Assembly (NCBI GenBank): GCA_002205125.1
Contig: NIOE01000004.1
Location: 62,001-126,000 of the forward strand
Origin: Roseateles noduli
GTDB taxonomy: Bacteria > Pseudomonadota > Gammaproteobacteria > Burkholderiales > Burkholderiaceae_C
Direction: 5' to 3'
Length of the DNA stretch: 64,000 bases
Below are positions 28,044 through 36,755 of this stretch, one piece after another. Position 1 is the first letter of the stretch. Every line of letters begins with the position of its first letter. Below the pieces are notes generated by a model. It ran no database searches. It was not told the origin of the DNA and saw only the letters and a program-made list of their open reading frames with translations. Position numbers and translations under genes: made by a program.

Positions 28044-29372
28044 TCAACCCAGGATGATCTGCAGACTCTGTTGGTAATGCACCGTGAGCAATTCCAGCCG
28101 ATCGAGCATCACCTCGCTGCTCCGCGCCAGTCCTTCGGCCGCTTCACGGCCATGGGCGTCGCGCACGCTGCGCATCAGCCGCAGCCATTCCGCGCCAACC
28201 TCGGCGAGCAGTGCGCGGATGGCGTCGCTCGACAGCGGCGACGATTCCAACTCGGCCAGACCGGCGGCGAAGCGATCGAGGCTATCGAGCAGCTCAGCCG
28301 GCGTGCGACCCGGCAGCAGGTCGACGAGCAACGCCTCCTTCGCCAGTTGCTGGCTCAGCATGCGCTGCCGTCCGCAGACGTTGACGACGTGCAGCGGCTT
28401 GCCGCCGCCGGAGGCGGCGAGCGTCGTCGCGAGTTCGTCCGACAGGGACAGCAGATCCTGCGCCGCGGCATCGGCGGCGCTCAGCGCCTCGACGCTGGGC
28501 TTGCCGGCGAGCAGAGGCTCCAGCCGGCGCCAGGCGTCGATGACCGGGTCGAGTCGCAAGCTCGATGTTGCTGCTGACGCAGCGCCCGCCGACGATGGCA
28601 GATTCGTCACCAGCGCCGGCAGCCGCGCCAGGTTCGCCGTCACGCGCGCGCAGGACTCGTCCTGCAACGCCTTCGCGCGTTTGCTCTCGATGCCCGCGGC
28701 GCGCTGCGCCATCAGCTTCACCAGCCGCTGGCTGAGCATGCGCTGCTGGCCGGCGAGGTTCACCGCTTCGGCCAGCTGCGCCGACTGCACGACCGATCGC
28801 GCCACCTCACCCAACCGCAGGTGCGCGTGCATGGCCGCGTCGCGCAGCAGGCGGAAGGCACTCTCTTCATCCAGCTCGCGGGCCGACATCAGCAGGCCTT
28901 TCGCGCGGTCGGTCCACTTGCGGTCGTCCAGTTGCGCCCGCAGCGCCCAGAAGCGGTTGAATGAGCCGATGGCCCAGCGCAGCTGTCGGCGCAGCGCCGC
29001 GGGTTCGGGCATCGATTCCAGGTGCACCTGCACGCCGAGCGCCATCGCGCGCTGCTGGAAGTCGGCGGGCAGGCGAGCGGCGTTCGGCGCCACGCAGACG
29101 CCCGGCAGGTTCAACGAGGCTGCTTCGAGCGCGTCCAGCCAATCGGAGGTGTTCGCAGGCGATGCGTCGCCGAGGTCGAGCACGAACGCCTCCACGTCCC
29201 GTTCCTGTGCGGAGCGCACCAAGCTGTCGCGCTCCGGATGGTGCATGGCCGCTGCAATCCAGTGCGTGGTGGGGGCTCCGGCCAGCGCATCGGCGCCCAG
29301 CAGCAGCACCCGACGCGGCAATGTCGCGTCGTCATCGGGATGGGAACCGGACGGTGCGTGGGAGTCGGACAT
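28044..29372 (-). CDS. ANTAR antiterminator fused to duplicated PilJ/NarX-type sensor boxes
   Basis: A 442-residue cytoplasmic protein with no membrane segment. Residues about 20-140 form a receiver-like fold with no clear phospho-Asp environment. Residues about 143-198 are an ANTAR domain (DDRKWTDRAKGLLMSARELD onward). The C-terminal 240 residues are helical and carry two copies of the PilJ-type box, AGQQRMLSQR (207-216) and CGRQRMLSQQ (333-342), which resemble the nitrate-contacting P-box helix of NarX/NarQ. This suggests a one-protein nitrate sensor-antiterminator that parallels Klebsiella NasR (ANTAR plus NIT domain) but with a different sensor. It lies between the two nitrate operons, divergent from narK. 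GAGG precedes the ATG at 29372. Confidence 0.85.
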   Translation of the reverse strand: MSDSHAPSGSHPDDDATLPRRVLLLGADALAGAPTTHWIAAAMHHPERDSLVRSAQERDVEAFVLDLGDASPANTSDWLDALEAASLNLPGVCVAPNAARLPADFQQRAMALGVQVHLESMPEPAALRRQLRWAIGSFNRFWALRAQLDDRKWTDRAKGLLMSARELDEESAFRLLRDAAMHAHLRLGEVARSVVQSAQLAEAVNLAGQQRMLSQRLVKLMAQRAAGIESKRAKALQDESCARVTANLARLPALVTNLPSSAGAASAATSSLRLDPVIDAWRRLEPLLAGKPSVEALSAADAAAQDLLSLSDELATTLAASGGGKPLHVVNVCGRQRMLSQQLAKEALLVDLLPGRTPAELLDSLDRFAAGLAELESSPLSSDAIRALLAEVGAEWLRLMRSVRDAHGREAAEGLARSSEVMLDRLELLTVHYQQSLQIILG

Positions 29373-29513
29373 GGCCTCGGGCAGGTTCTGGAACCAGGGC
29401 GTGGCAGAGGATGAGTGCAGCAAGCGACGGCGCTGCGTCGCAACGCCGACGAAGCGCCGCAGCATAAGCCTGCGGCGGTCCGGCGTTGAAGAAATCCCGA
29501 CCGCGGTGCTCGC

Positions 29514-29529
29514 TGGCATGCGACTTGCG
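29514..29529 (+). promoter_or_regulatory. Sigma-54 promoter of the narK-nirBD-nasA-cobA operon
   Basis: TGGCATGCGACTTGCG has GG at 29515 and GC at 29527, the exact spacing of -24/-12 elements, and a full TTGC. Initiation is expected near 29540, one base before the hairpin that starts the leader. Confidence 0.78.
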
Positions 29530-29540
29530 AAGCCTCCGGC

Positions 29541-29560
29541 GTGGCGCAACGACGCGCCGC
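29541..29560 (+). promoter_or_regulatory. ANTAR-type hexaloop hairpin in the narK leader
   Basis: GTGGCGC, loop AACGAC, GCGCCGC: seven pairs (one G-U) around a hexaloop with A1 and G4, like the two loops before nrtA. A second A1/G4 hexaloop overlapping the terminator is not evident; GCCT (29616-29619) could pair with AGGC (29631-29634) instead and would also block the terminator. Confidence 0.65.
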
Positions 29561-29631
29561 ACCCTCGCGGGGCTCAGGCTCCGCGGTCTTCGCGCCGGAT
29601 CGTTCGCGATCCGATGCCTCATCCGTCAGAA

Positions 29632-29668
29632 GGCCTCGCCGAGCCCCGCGCTCGACGCGGCCTTTTTT
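29632..29668 (+). terminator. Intrinsic terminator in the narK leader (attenuator)
   Basis: GGCC-CG-CGAG on the 5' side pairs with CTCG-CG-GGCC on the 3' side (two single mismatches), loop CCCCGCG, followed by TTTTTT. It lies between the sigma-54 promoter and the narK start codon, mirroring the nrtA leader. Confidence 0.85.
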
Positions 29669-29697
29669 CGTTTCCAGCCACCCACAGCACTTCCGCC

Positions 29698-30993
29698 ATG
29701 GCAGCGTTCCGCACCTTCCTGCGCTCCGGCCACGCCCCGACACTCGGCGCGGCGTTCCTGTACTTCGCCTGCTCCTGCTGCATCTGGGTGCTCAATGGCG
29801 CGCTCGCGCCCTTCATCAGCGAGGCCTACCAGCTCACCGCCGCGCAGAAGGGCCTGATGCTCTCCATCCCCATCATGGCCGGCGCGCTGATGCGTTTCCC
29901 GCTGGGTGTGCTCTCGCAGTACATCGGCCGCAAGAACGCGACCCTGGTGGAGATGGCGCTGATCGCCGTCGCGATGAGCTACGGCTACTTCCAGGTGGAG
30001 AGCTACGGCGACCTGCTCGCGATGGGCGTGCTGTTGGGCATCGCCGGCGCGAGCTTCGGTGTGGCGATGTCGCTGGGCTCGGGCTGGTACCCGCCGAAGT
30101 ACAAGGGCCTGGCGATGGGCCTGGTCGGCGCGGGCAACGTGGGCACGGCGGTGTCGGTGCTCGTCGCCCCGCCGCTGGCGCAGTGGCTGGGCTGGCAGAG
30201 CGTCTACGCGATCGCCGCCGCCGCGATCGCGGTGCCGATGCTCGTGATGGTGGTCTTCGCGAAGGAGCCGCCCGACGTCGACACCCACGCCGGCCTGCGC
30301 GACCACGTCGCCTGCCTGTTCGAGAAGGACGGCTGGGCCTTCAGCCTGCTGTACGCGGTGACCTTCGGCGGCTTCATCGGCCTCACGACCTTCCTGCCCA
30401 CCTACTACCACGACCAGTTCGATGTCTCCAAGGTGGCGGCCGGGCAACTGACGATGCTCGCGGCCTTCATGGGCGCGGCCGTGCGTGTCGCCGGCGGCGC
30501 GTTGTCGGATCGCTGGGGCGGCATCAATGCGCTGACCGTGGTGCTGGCGGTGGTGACGGTGTCGCTGCTGCTGGTCGGACTCGCCGACGGCTCGCTGGTG
30601 CTGACGACGGTGCTGCTGGTCGTGTGCTTCGGCGCGCTGGGCGCGGGCAACGGCGCGCTGTTCCAGCTCGTGCCGCTGCGCTGGCCGGCGGCCACCGCGG
30701 TGGCCGGTTCGATGATCGGCGAGATCGGCGCCCTCGGCGGCGGCGCGGTCCCCAACCTGATGGGCCTGTCCAAGCAGTGGGCCGGCACCTACGCGTGGGG
30801 CTTCGCGGCCTTCGCCGTCTTCTCGCTCGTGATGCTCGGCCTGCTGCGCGTGATGCAGGCCCGCTGGACCCGCACCTGGGTCGGCGCCGGCGGCCGCGCG
30901 CATCCCTCTGATTTCACCGAAGCACCTCGGTCACTCCCGCTCCCGACCACCCCCACACCCAATCCTTCATTCCAGATGGAGCGTGCCGCATGA
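29698..30993 (+). CDS. narK: NarK-family nitrate/nitrite MFS transporter
   Basis: A 431-residue, about 12-helix major facilitator. It has the two glycine-rich nitrate signatures of the nitrate/nitrite porter family, GLVGAGNVGTAVSVLVAP and FGALGAGNGALFQ. It probably imports nitrate for assimilation beside the NrtABD system. The ATG at 29698 (MAAFRTFL) is the family start; the open frame upstream runs opposite the regulator gene. Its stop overlaps the nirB start (ATGA), so the two are translationally coupled. The C-terminus has a Pro/Thr-rich tail of about 30 residues. Confidence 0.92.
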   Translation: MAAFRTFLRSGHAPTLGAAFLYFACSCCIWVLNGALAPFISEAYQLTAAQKGLMLSIPIMAGALMRFPLGVLSQYIGRKNATLVEMALIAVAMSYGYFQVESYGDLLAMGVLLGIAGASFGVAMSLGSGWYPPKYKGLAMGLVGAGNVGTAVSVLVAPPLAQWLGWQSVYAIAAAAIAVPMLVMVVFAKEPPDVDTHAGLRDHVACLFEKDGWAFSLLYAVTFGGFIGLTTFLPTYYHDQFDVSKVAAGQLTMLAAFMGAAVRVAGGALSDRWGGINALTVVLAVVTVSLLLVGLADGSLVLTTVLLVVCFGALGAGNGALFQLVPLRWPAATAVAGSMIGEIGALGGGAVPNLMGLSKQWAGTYAWGFAAFAVFSLVMLGLLRVMQARWTRTWVGAGGRAHPSDFTEAPRSLPLPTTPTPNPSFQMERAA

Positions 30994-33479
30994 AAAAGAT
31001 GAAGCTCGTGATGATCGGCAACGGCATGGCCGGCGTGCGGACGCTGGAGGAGCTGCTGAAGATCTCCCCCGATCTCTACGACATCACCGTCTTCGGTGCC
31101 GAGTCGCATCCCAACTACAACCGCATCCTGCTCAGCCCGGTGCTGGCTGGCGAGCAGACGCTGGACGAGATCATCCTGAATCCGCTGTCCTGGTACGAGG
31201 ACAACGGCATCACCCTGCATCTGGGCAGGGCGGTAAAGACCATCGACCGCATCAAGCGCAAGGTGATCGCGGAAGACGGCACCGAGGCCGAGTACGACCG
31301 CCTGCTGATCGCCACCGGCTCCAACCCCTTCATCCTGCCGGTGCCCGGCAAGGAGCTCGAAGGCGTGATCGGCTACCGCGACATCACCGACACCAACACG
31401 ATGATCGAGGCGGCGACCAGGTACCGCCACGCCGTGGTCATCGGCGGCGGCCTGCTCGGCCTGGAGGCCGCAAACGGCCTGATGCTGCGCGGCATGCAGG
31501 TCACCGTGATCCACATCGCCGGCTGGCTGATGGAACGGCAGCTCGACGACCAGGCCGGCGACCTGCTGCGCAAGTCGCTGCAGGAGCGCGGCCTGCGCTT
31601 CCGCATGGGCGCGCAGACCGAGGCGCTGATCGGAGACAAGGACGGCCGCGTGATGGCCGTGCGCTTCAAGGACGGTGAAGAGATCCCCGCCGACCTCGTC
31701 GTGATGGCCGCTGGCATCCGTCCCAACACTGCGCTCGCCGAGAGCGCCGGCATTCACTGCCACCGCGGCATCGTCGTCACCGACACGCTGCAGACGGTCA
31801 CCGATCCCCGCGTCTACGCCGTCGGCGAATGCGCCGCGCACCGCGGCATCGCCTACGGCCTGGTCGCGCCGCTGTTCGAGCAGGGCAAGGTCTGCGCCAA
31901 CCACCTCGCCCAGTTCGGCATCGGCCGCTACCTCGGCAGCCAGACCAGCACCAAGCTGAAGGTCACGGGCATCGACCTGTTCTCGGCCGGCGACTTCATG
32001 GGCGGCGAGGGCACCGAAGAGATCGTGATGAGCGATCCCTTCGCCGGCGTCTACAAGAAGCTCGTGATCAAGGAAGACCAGCTCGTCGGCGCCTGCCTCT
32101 ACGGCGACACCGTCGACGGCAGCTGGTACTTCAAGCTGCTGCGCGAGGGTCGCAAGATCGGCGACATCCGCGACAAGCTGATGTTCGGCGAGAGCAACAT
32201 CGGCGACGTCGGCCACCAGGGCCACAACAAGGCGGCCGCGATGGCCGACAGCGACGAGGTCTGCGGCTGCAACGGCGTCACCAAGGGCGCCGTGTGCAAG
32301 GCGATCAAGGAGAAGGGCCTGTTCACGCTGGAGGAGGTGCGCAAGCACACCAAGGCCAGCGCCAGCTGCGGCTCCTGCACCGGCCTGGTCGAGCAGCTGC
32401 TGATGTTCACCGCCGGCGGCGACTATTCCTCGGCGCCGAAGAAGAAGGCGATCTGCGGCTGCACCGACCTGAGTCACCAGGAAGTGCGCGACGCCATCTT
32501 CAAGGACCACCTGATCAAGCTGGTCGACGTCTACGCGCGCCTGAACTGGAAGACGCCCAACGGCTGCGCGACCTGCCGGCCGGCGCTCAACTACTACCTG
32601 CTGTCGTCGTGGCCCAAGGAGGCCGTCGACGATCCGCAGTCGCGCTACATCAACGAGCGCAGTCACGCGAATATCCAGAAGGACGGGACCTACTCGGTGA
32701 TCCCGCGGATGTGGGGCGGGGAGACAACCGCCGATGAGCTGCGTCGGATCGCCGACGCCGTCGACAAGTACAAGATCCCGACCGTCAAGGTGACGGGCGG
32801 CCAGCGCATCGATCTGCTGGGCGTCCGGAAAGAGGATCTGGTCGACGTCTGGCGCGACATCGGGATGCCCAGCGGGCACGCCTACGCGAAGGCGCTGCGC
32901 ACGGTGAAAACCTGCGTCGGCTCCGAATGGTGCCGCATGGGCACGCAGGACAGCACGCAGATGGGCAAGGACCTGGAGCGCGCGATGTGGCGGATGTATG
33001 CGCCGCACAAGGTGAAGTTCGCCGTCAGCGGCTGCCCGCGCAACTGCGCCGAGGCCGGCATCAAGGACGTCGGCATCATCGGCGTGGACTCAGGCTGGGA
33101 GATGTACGTCGCGGGCAACGGCGGCATCAAGACGGAGGTGGCGCACTTCCTCGTCAAGCTCAAGACCTCCGAGGAGGTCATGGAATACACCGGCGCCTTC
33201 ATGCAGCTCTATCGCAAGGAGGGCTGGTATCTGGAGCGCACCGTGCACTACGTGAGTCGCGTGGGCCTGGACCACGTGAAGCGCCGCATCCTCGATGACC
33301 ACGAGGGACGCAAGGCGCTGTGGGCCGAACTGCAGTTCGCGCTCGACGGCGAGCCGGACCCGTGGTTCGAGTTCGCCAAGGCACAGGTCGACGTGCGGCA
33401 GTTCGAGCCCGTCGCCACGGTTCAGGCCGACGTTCAGCCGTCGGTTCAGCCCACCGTTCAAGCCACCGTCCAAGCGTGA
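30990..33479 (+). CDS. nirB: Assimilatory nitrite reductase [NAD(P)H], large subunit
   Basis: An 829-residue siroheme enzyme reducing nitrite to ammonium. Order: FAD/NAD(P)H module (GNGMAGVRTLEELL at the start, VVIGGGLLGLEAANGL near 150), two BFD-like [2Fe-2S] modules (CGCNGVTKG and CGSCTGL; CGCTDLSHQE and CATCRPAL), then the sulfite/nitrite reductase domains with the [4Fe-4S]-siroheme cysteines in CVGSEWC and GCPRNC (about 640-685). The last 20 residues are a Val-Gln repeat tail not needed by the family. It overlaps narK by 4 bases and is followed by nirD. Confidence 0.96.
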   Translation: MKKMKLVMIGNGMAGVRTLEELLKISPDLYDITVFGAESHPNYNRILLSPVLAGEQTLDEIILNPLSWYEDNGITLHLGRAVKTIDRIKRKVIAEDGTEAEYDRLLIATGSNPFILPVPGKELEGVIGYRDITDTNTMIEAATRYRHAVVIGGGLLGLEAANGLMLRGMQVTVIHIAGWLMERQLDDQAGDLLRKSLQERGLRFRMGAQTEALIGDKDGRVMAVRFKDGEEIPADLVVMAAGIRPNTALAESAGIHCHRGIVVTDTLQTVTDPRVYAVGECAAHRGIAYGLVAPLFEQGKVCANHLAQFGIGRYLGSQTSTKLKVTGIDLFSAGDFMGGEGTEEIVMSDPFAGVYKKLVIKEDQLVGACLYGDTVDGSWYFKLLREGRKIGDIRDKLMFGESNIGDVGHQGHNKAAAMADSDEVCGCNGVTKGAVCKAIKEKGLFTLEEVRKHTKASASCGSCTGLVEQLLMFTAGGDYSSAPKKKAICGCTDLSHQEVRDAIFKDHLIKLVDVYARLNWKTPNGCATCRPALNYYLLSSWPKEAVDDPQSRYINERSHANIQKDGTYSVIPRMWGGETTADELRRIADAVDKYKIPTVKVTGGQRIDLLGVRKEDLVDVWRDIGMPSGHAYAKALRTVKTCVGSEWCRMGTQDSTQMGKDLERAMWRMYAPHKVKFAVSGCPRNCAEAGIKDVGIIGVDSGWEMYVAGNGGIKTEVAHFLVKLKTSEEVMEYTGAFMQLYRKEGWYLERTVHYVSRVGLDHVKRRILDDHEGRKALWAELQFALDGEPDPWFEFAKAQVDVRQFEPVATVQADVQPSVQPTVQATVQA

Positions 33480-33489
33480 GGAGCACCCG

Positions 33490-33870
33490 ATGACAAACTG
33501 GATCTCCGTCTGCACCGTGGCCGACATCCCCGTGCTGGGCTCGCGACGCGTCGCCCGCGAGAAGGGGCCGCAGGTCGCGCTGTTCCGCACCGCCGATGAC
33601 CGCGTCCATGCGCTGCTCGATCGCTGCCCCCACAAGGCGGGGCCGCTCAGCCAGGGCATTGTGTTCGGCAATGCCGTGGCGTGCCCGCTGCACAACTGGA
33701 CCATCGCGCTGGAGAACGGCTGCGCCCGCGAGCCCGATGAGGGCCGCACGCCCGTGTTCCAGGTGAAGGTCGAGGACGGCGTCGTGCTGTTGGACCGCGA
33801 CGAGCTGGATACCGTCGGCATCGACCTGCCGGCGGTGAAGGCCGGTCCCTGCACGCGCGTGGCCTGCTGA
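33490..33870 (+). CDS. nirD: Nitrite reductase small subunit (Rieske-type)
   Basis: A 126-residue protein with a Rieske fold. Cys-x-His (CPH) and Cys-x2-His (CPLH) are both present, so a [2Fe-2S] cluster could be bound, unlike many NirD proteins that have lost these ligands. GAGGAG precedes the ATG, 10 bases after the nirB stop. It works with NirB. Confidence 0.93.
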   Translation: MTNWISVCTVADIPVLGSRRVAREKGPQVALFRTADDRVHALLDRCPHKAGPLSQGIVFGNAVACPLHNWTIALENGCAREPDEGRTPVFQVKVEDGVVLLDRDELDTVGIDLPAVKAGPCTRVAC

Positions 33871-33905
33871 GCAGCGCCGACGTGGTCGCCGAGCCGCTGT
33901 CATCG

Positions 33906-36755
33906 ATGAACCCGGACATCCGCACCACGCGCATCACGCGCTCGACCTGCCCGTACTGCGGCGTGGGCTGCGGCGTGCTCATCGATGCGACCGGCGAAGG
34001 CGCGCAGGCGGAGATCGTCGGTGTGCGCGGCGATCCGGAACATCCAGCCAACTTCGGTCGACTCTGCACCAAGGGCTCGACCCTGCACCTGACCGCGACG
34101 CCGGTGGTGCGCGCGCAGCAGCGATTGCTGCAGCCGGCGTGGCGGGAGACGCGCGAGGCGCCGCTGCAGCCGATGGATTGGGACACGACGACACAGCGCC
34201 TCGCCGACCGGTTGCTGGCGATCCGCGCGGAGCACGGTCCGGACGCGATCGGGTTCTACATCTCAGGGCAGCTGCTGACCGAGGACTACCACGCGTTCAA
34301 CAAGCTGGCGCGCGGACTGATCGGAACCAACAACATCGACAGCAACTCGCGGCTGTGCATGAGCTCGGCGGTCGTGGGCTACAAGCAGTCGCTGGGCGCG
34401 GATGCGCCGCCGACCTGCTACGAGGACCTGGAGCAGACGGACTGCCTGTTCATCGCCGGCGCCAATACCGCGTGGGCGCACCCGATCCTGTTCCGCCGCA
34501 TCGAGGCGGCCCGCGCCGCGCGGCCGGGGATGAAGATCATCGTGGTCGATCCGCGTCGCACCGAGACGGCCGAGTTCGCGGATCTTCACCTCGCGCTGAA
34601 GCCCGGCAGCGACGTCGCGCTGTTCCACGGCATGCTGCATGCGGCGATCTGGGAAGGCTGGATCGATGGCGCGTTCATCGCGCAGCACACGAGCGGCTTC
34701 GACACGTTGAAGGCGCTGGTCCGCACGATGACGCCGGCCGAGTCGGCGCGGCTGACGGGACTGAAGGAATCGGACATCCTCCAGGCGGCGCAATGGTTCG
34801 CGCAGTCGCCGTCGTCCTTGTCGCTGTATTGCATGGGACTGAACCAGAGCACCAGCGGCGCGGCGAAGAACACGGCGCTGATCAACCTGCATCTCGCGAC
34901 AGGACAGATCGGTCGCGTGGGCGCGGGGCCGTTCTCGTTGACGGGCCAGCCCAACGCGATGGGCGGTCGAGAGAGCGGCGGCATGGCGACGCTGCTGCCC
35001 GGTCATCGTGACCCGGGCAATGCGGTGCATCGCGCGGAGGTCGCCGCGATCTGGGGCGTGGACGCGCTGCCGGAGCGGCCGGGCAAGACGGCGGTCGAGC
35101 TGTTCCAGGCGGCGGCGCGCGGCGAGGTGAAGGCGCTGTGGATCGCCTGCACGAACCCGGCGCAGTCGATGCCTGATCAGGCCTTGGTGCGTGCGGCGCT
35201 GGAGCGCTGCGAGCTGGTGATCCTCCAGGAGGCCTTCGCGGGCACGGCGACGGCGGCGTTCGCCGACGTGGTGCTGCCGGCGGCGACCTGGGCGGAGAAG
35301 GAAGGCACCGTCACCAACAGCGAGCGGCGCATCAGCCGCGTGCGCGCGGCGCTGCCGCCGGCCGGCGAGTCTCGTGCGGACTGGCGCATCGTGCGCGACG
35401 TGGCCCACCGTATCGAAGCGGCGCTGAGGCCGACGGAGCCGTCGCTCTTCGCGTGGGATCGGGAGGAGCAGCTCTGGCTGGAGCATCGCGAGGCGACGCT
35501 CGGCCGGGATCTCGACATCGGCGGCTTGAGCTATCCGATGCTGGAGGAGGCGCCACGGCAGTGGCCATGGCCCGCGGGCGCGAGCGACGCCAAGGCGAGG
35601 CTCTACGAGGACGGTGAGTTCGCCCACGGGGATGGGCGCGCTCGCTTCATCACGAAGCCCTTCGCGGCCACCGCGGAGGTGCAGGACGCGAAGTTCCCGC
35701 TCGCGCTGAGCACCGGCCGCCTGCGCGATCAGTGGCACGGGATGAGCCGCAGCGGCACCGTGGCAAGGCTCTTCGCCGGCGAGCCCGGGCCGGCGGTGAC
35801 GATGCATCCGCAGGACATGGACCGCCGCGGTTTGAAGGCGGGGACGCTGGTCCGGGTGCGCTCGCGGCGCGGCGAAGTGATCGTGCCGCTGCGCGCGGAC
35901 GACAGCGTCGGCGCGCAGCAGGCCTGGATGCCGATGCATTGGGGCAGCGAGTTCCTCGGCGGGCGCGGCCTGTCGGGCATCAACGCGCTGACGCAGCCCG
36001 CGTACTGCCCGGACTCGCGGCAGCCGGAACTGAAATTCACCGCTGTGGCCGTTGAAGCCGTCGACCTGCCGTGGCGGGTCTTCGGCGCCGCGTGGATCGC
36101 GCCCGGCGAAGGCGCTGCATTGCGGAGCCAACTCCGCGCGTTGATGGCGGAGGCGGACTACGCCTGCTGTCTGCCGGGGCCGGCGCAGGAAACGTTGGAA
36201 GGGTGGAGTCTGGAACTGGCGTTTGCGGAGCCGCCGCCTGCGCCCGTCGTGCAGGCGCTGGCGGCGGTGCTCCAGCTCAATGGCGTCGGCGTGCTGCGTT
36301 ATGCCGATGGACGTCGTGGACGCAGTCGCTCGTTGCGACTCGACGGCGAAGGCGCGGCGGCGAGGCTGCAAGCCTTGATGCGCGTCGGCGAGGGCAGCGA
36401 GGCCGAGTGGCTCGATGCGCTCTGGCGCGAGCGCGCACCGGTCGCCCCGTTCGGACGCCGCCTGCTGGCACCCGACGCGGAGCAGCCGACGACGGCGTCC
36501 AGTCCGCAGATCTGCAACTGCTTCAACGTGCGCGAGGACGCGATCGCCGCGTGCCTGCGCCGCCAGCCGGACGGGACGTCCGAGGCTCGCCTCGCCGCAC
36601 TGCAAGGCGAGTTGCGCTGCGGCACGCAATGCGGTTCCTGCCTGCCGGCGCTGCGGCGCCTCGTGCAGGCCGTGGGATCGACGACCGCGACCGCATCGTC
36701 GTCGCGGGCCATCCCGGTGACGCCCGTCTCGAATCAAGTGAAGGAACCGACATGA
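33906..36755 (+). CDS. nasA: Assimilatory nitrate reductase, molybdopterin catalytic subunit
   Basis: A 949-residue cytoplasmic bis-MGD enzyme. N-terminal [4Fe-4S] ligands are C15, C18 and C22 (CPYCGVGC) with a fourth in LCTKG. Molybdopterin-oxidoreductase and MGD-binding domains follow, and the C-terminal 80 residues add a BFD-like [2Fe-2S] module (CNCFNV and CGTQCGSC), which takes electrons. No signal peptide, as expected for the assimilatory type. An in-frame GTG at 33882 would add 8 residues; neither start has a strong ribosome site. The stop overlaps the cobA start. Confidence 0.93.
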   Translation: MNPDIRTTRITRSTCPYCGVGCGVLIDATGEGAQAEIVGVRGDPEHPANFGRLCTKGSTLHLTATPVVRAQQRLLQPAWRETREAPLQPMDWDTTTQRLADRLLAIRAEHGPDAIGFYISGQLLTEDYHAFNKLARGLIGTNNIDSNSRLCMSSAVVGYKQSLGADAPPTCYEDLEQTDCLFIAGANTAWAHPILFRRIEAARAARPGMKIIVVDPRRTETAEFADLHLALKPGSDVALFHGMLHAAIWEGWIDGAFIAQHTSGFDTLKALVRTMTPAESARLTGLKESDILQAAQWFAQSPSSLSLYCMGLNQSTSGAAKNTALINLHLATGQIGRVGAGPFSLTGQPNAMGGRESGGMATLLPGHRDPGNAVHRAEVAAIWGVDALPERPGKTAVELFQAAARGEVKALWIACTNPAQSMPDQALVRAALERCELVILQEAFAGTATAAFADVVLPAATWAEKEGTVTNSERRISRVRAALPPAGESRADWRIVRDVAHRIEAALRPTEPSLFAWDREEQLWLEHREATLGRDLDIGGLSYPMLEEAPRQWPWPAGASDAKARLYEDGEFAHGDGRARFITKPFAATAEVQDAKFPLALSTGRLRDQWHGMSRSGTVARLFAGEPGPAVTMHPQDMDRRGLKAGTLVRVRSRRGEVIVPLRADDSVGAQQAWMPMHWGSEFLGGRGLSGINALTQPAYCPDSRQPELKFTAVAVEAVDLPWRVFGAAWIAPGEGAALRSQLRALMAEADYACCLPGPAQETLEGWSLELAFAEPPPAPVVQALAAVLQLNGVGVLRYADGRRGRSRSLRLDGEGAAARLQALMRVGEGSEAEWLDALWRERAPVAPFGRRLLAPDAEQPTTASSPQICNCFNVREDAIAACLRRQPDGTSEARLAALQGELRCGTQCGSCLPALRRLVQAVGSTTATASSSRAIPVTPVSNQVKEPT

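Larger units (their letters stand above)
29373..29697 (+). other. Regulatory gap between the ANTAR/PilJ gene and narK
   Basis: This 325-base stretch has no gene. The left 140 bases should hold the promoter of the divergent regulator; I see no clear element there. The right part has a sigma-54 promoter, an ANTAR-type hairpin, a UUCG-loop hairpin (29596-29613) and an intrinsic terminator 30 bases before narK. Confidence 0.7.

Noticed and set aside
28084-29697. Possible long N-terminal extension of NarK reading through the opposite regulator gene
   Set aside because: It is Ser/Arg-rich, runs across the sigma-54 promoter and terminator, and the NarK family begins at the ATG at 29698.
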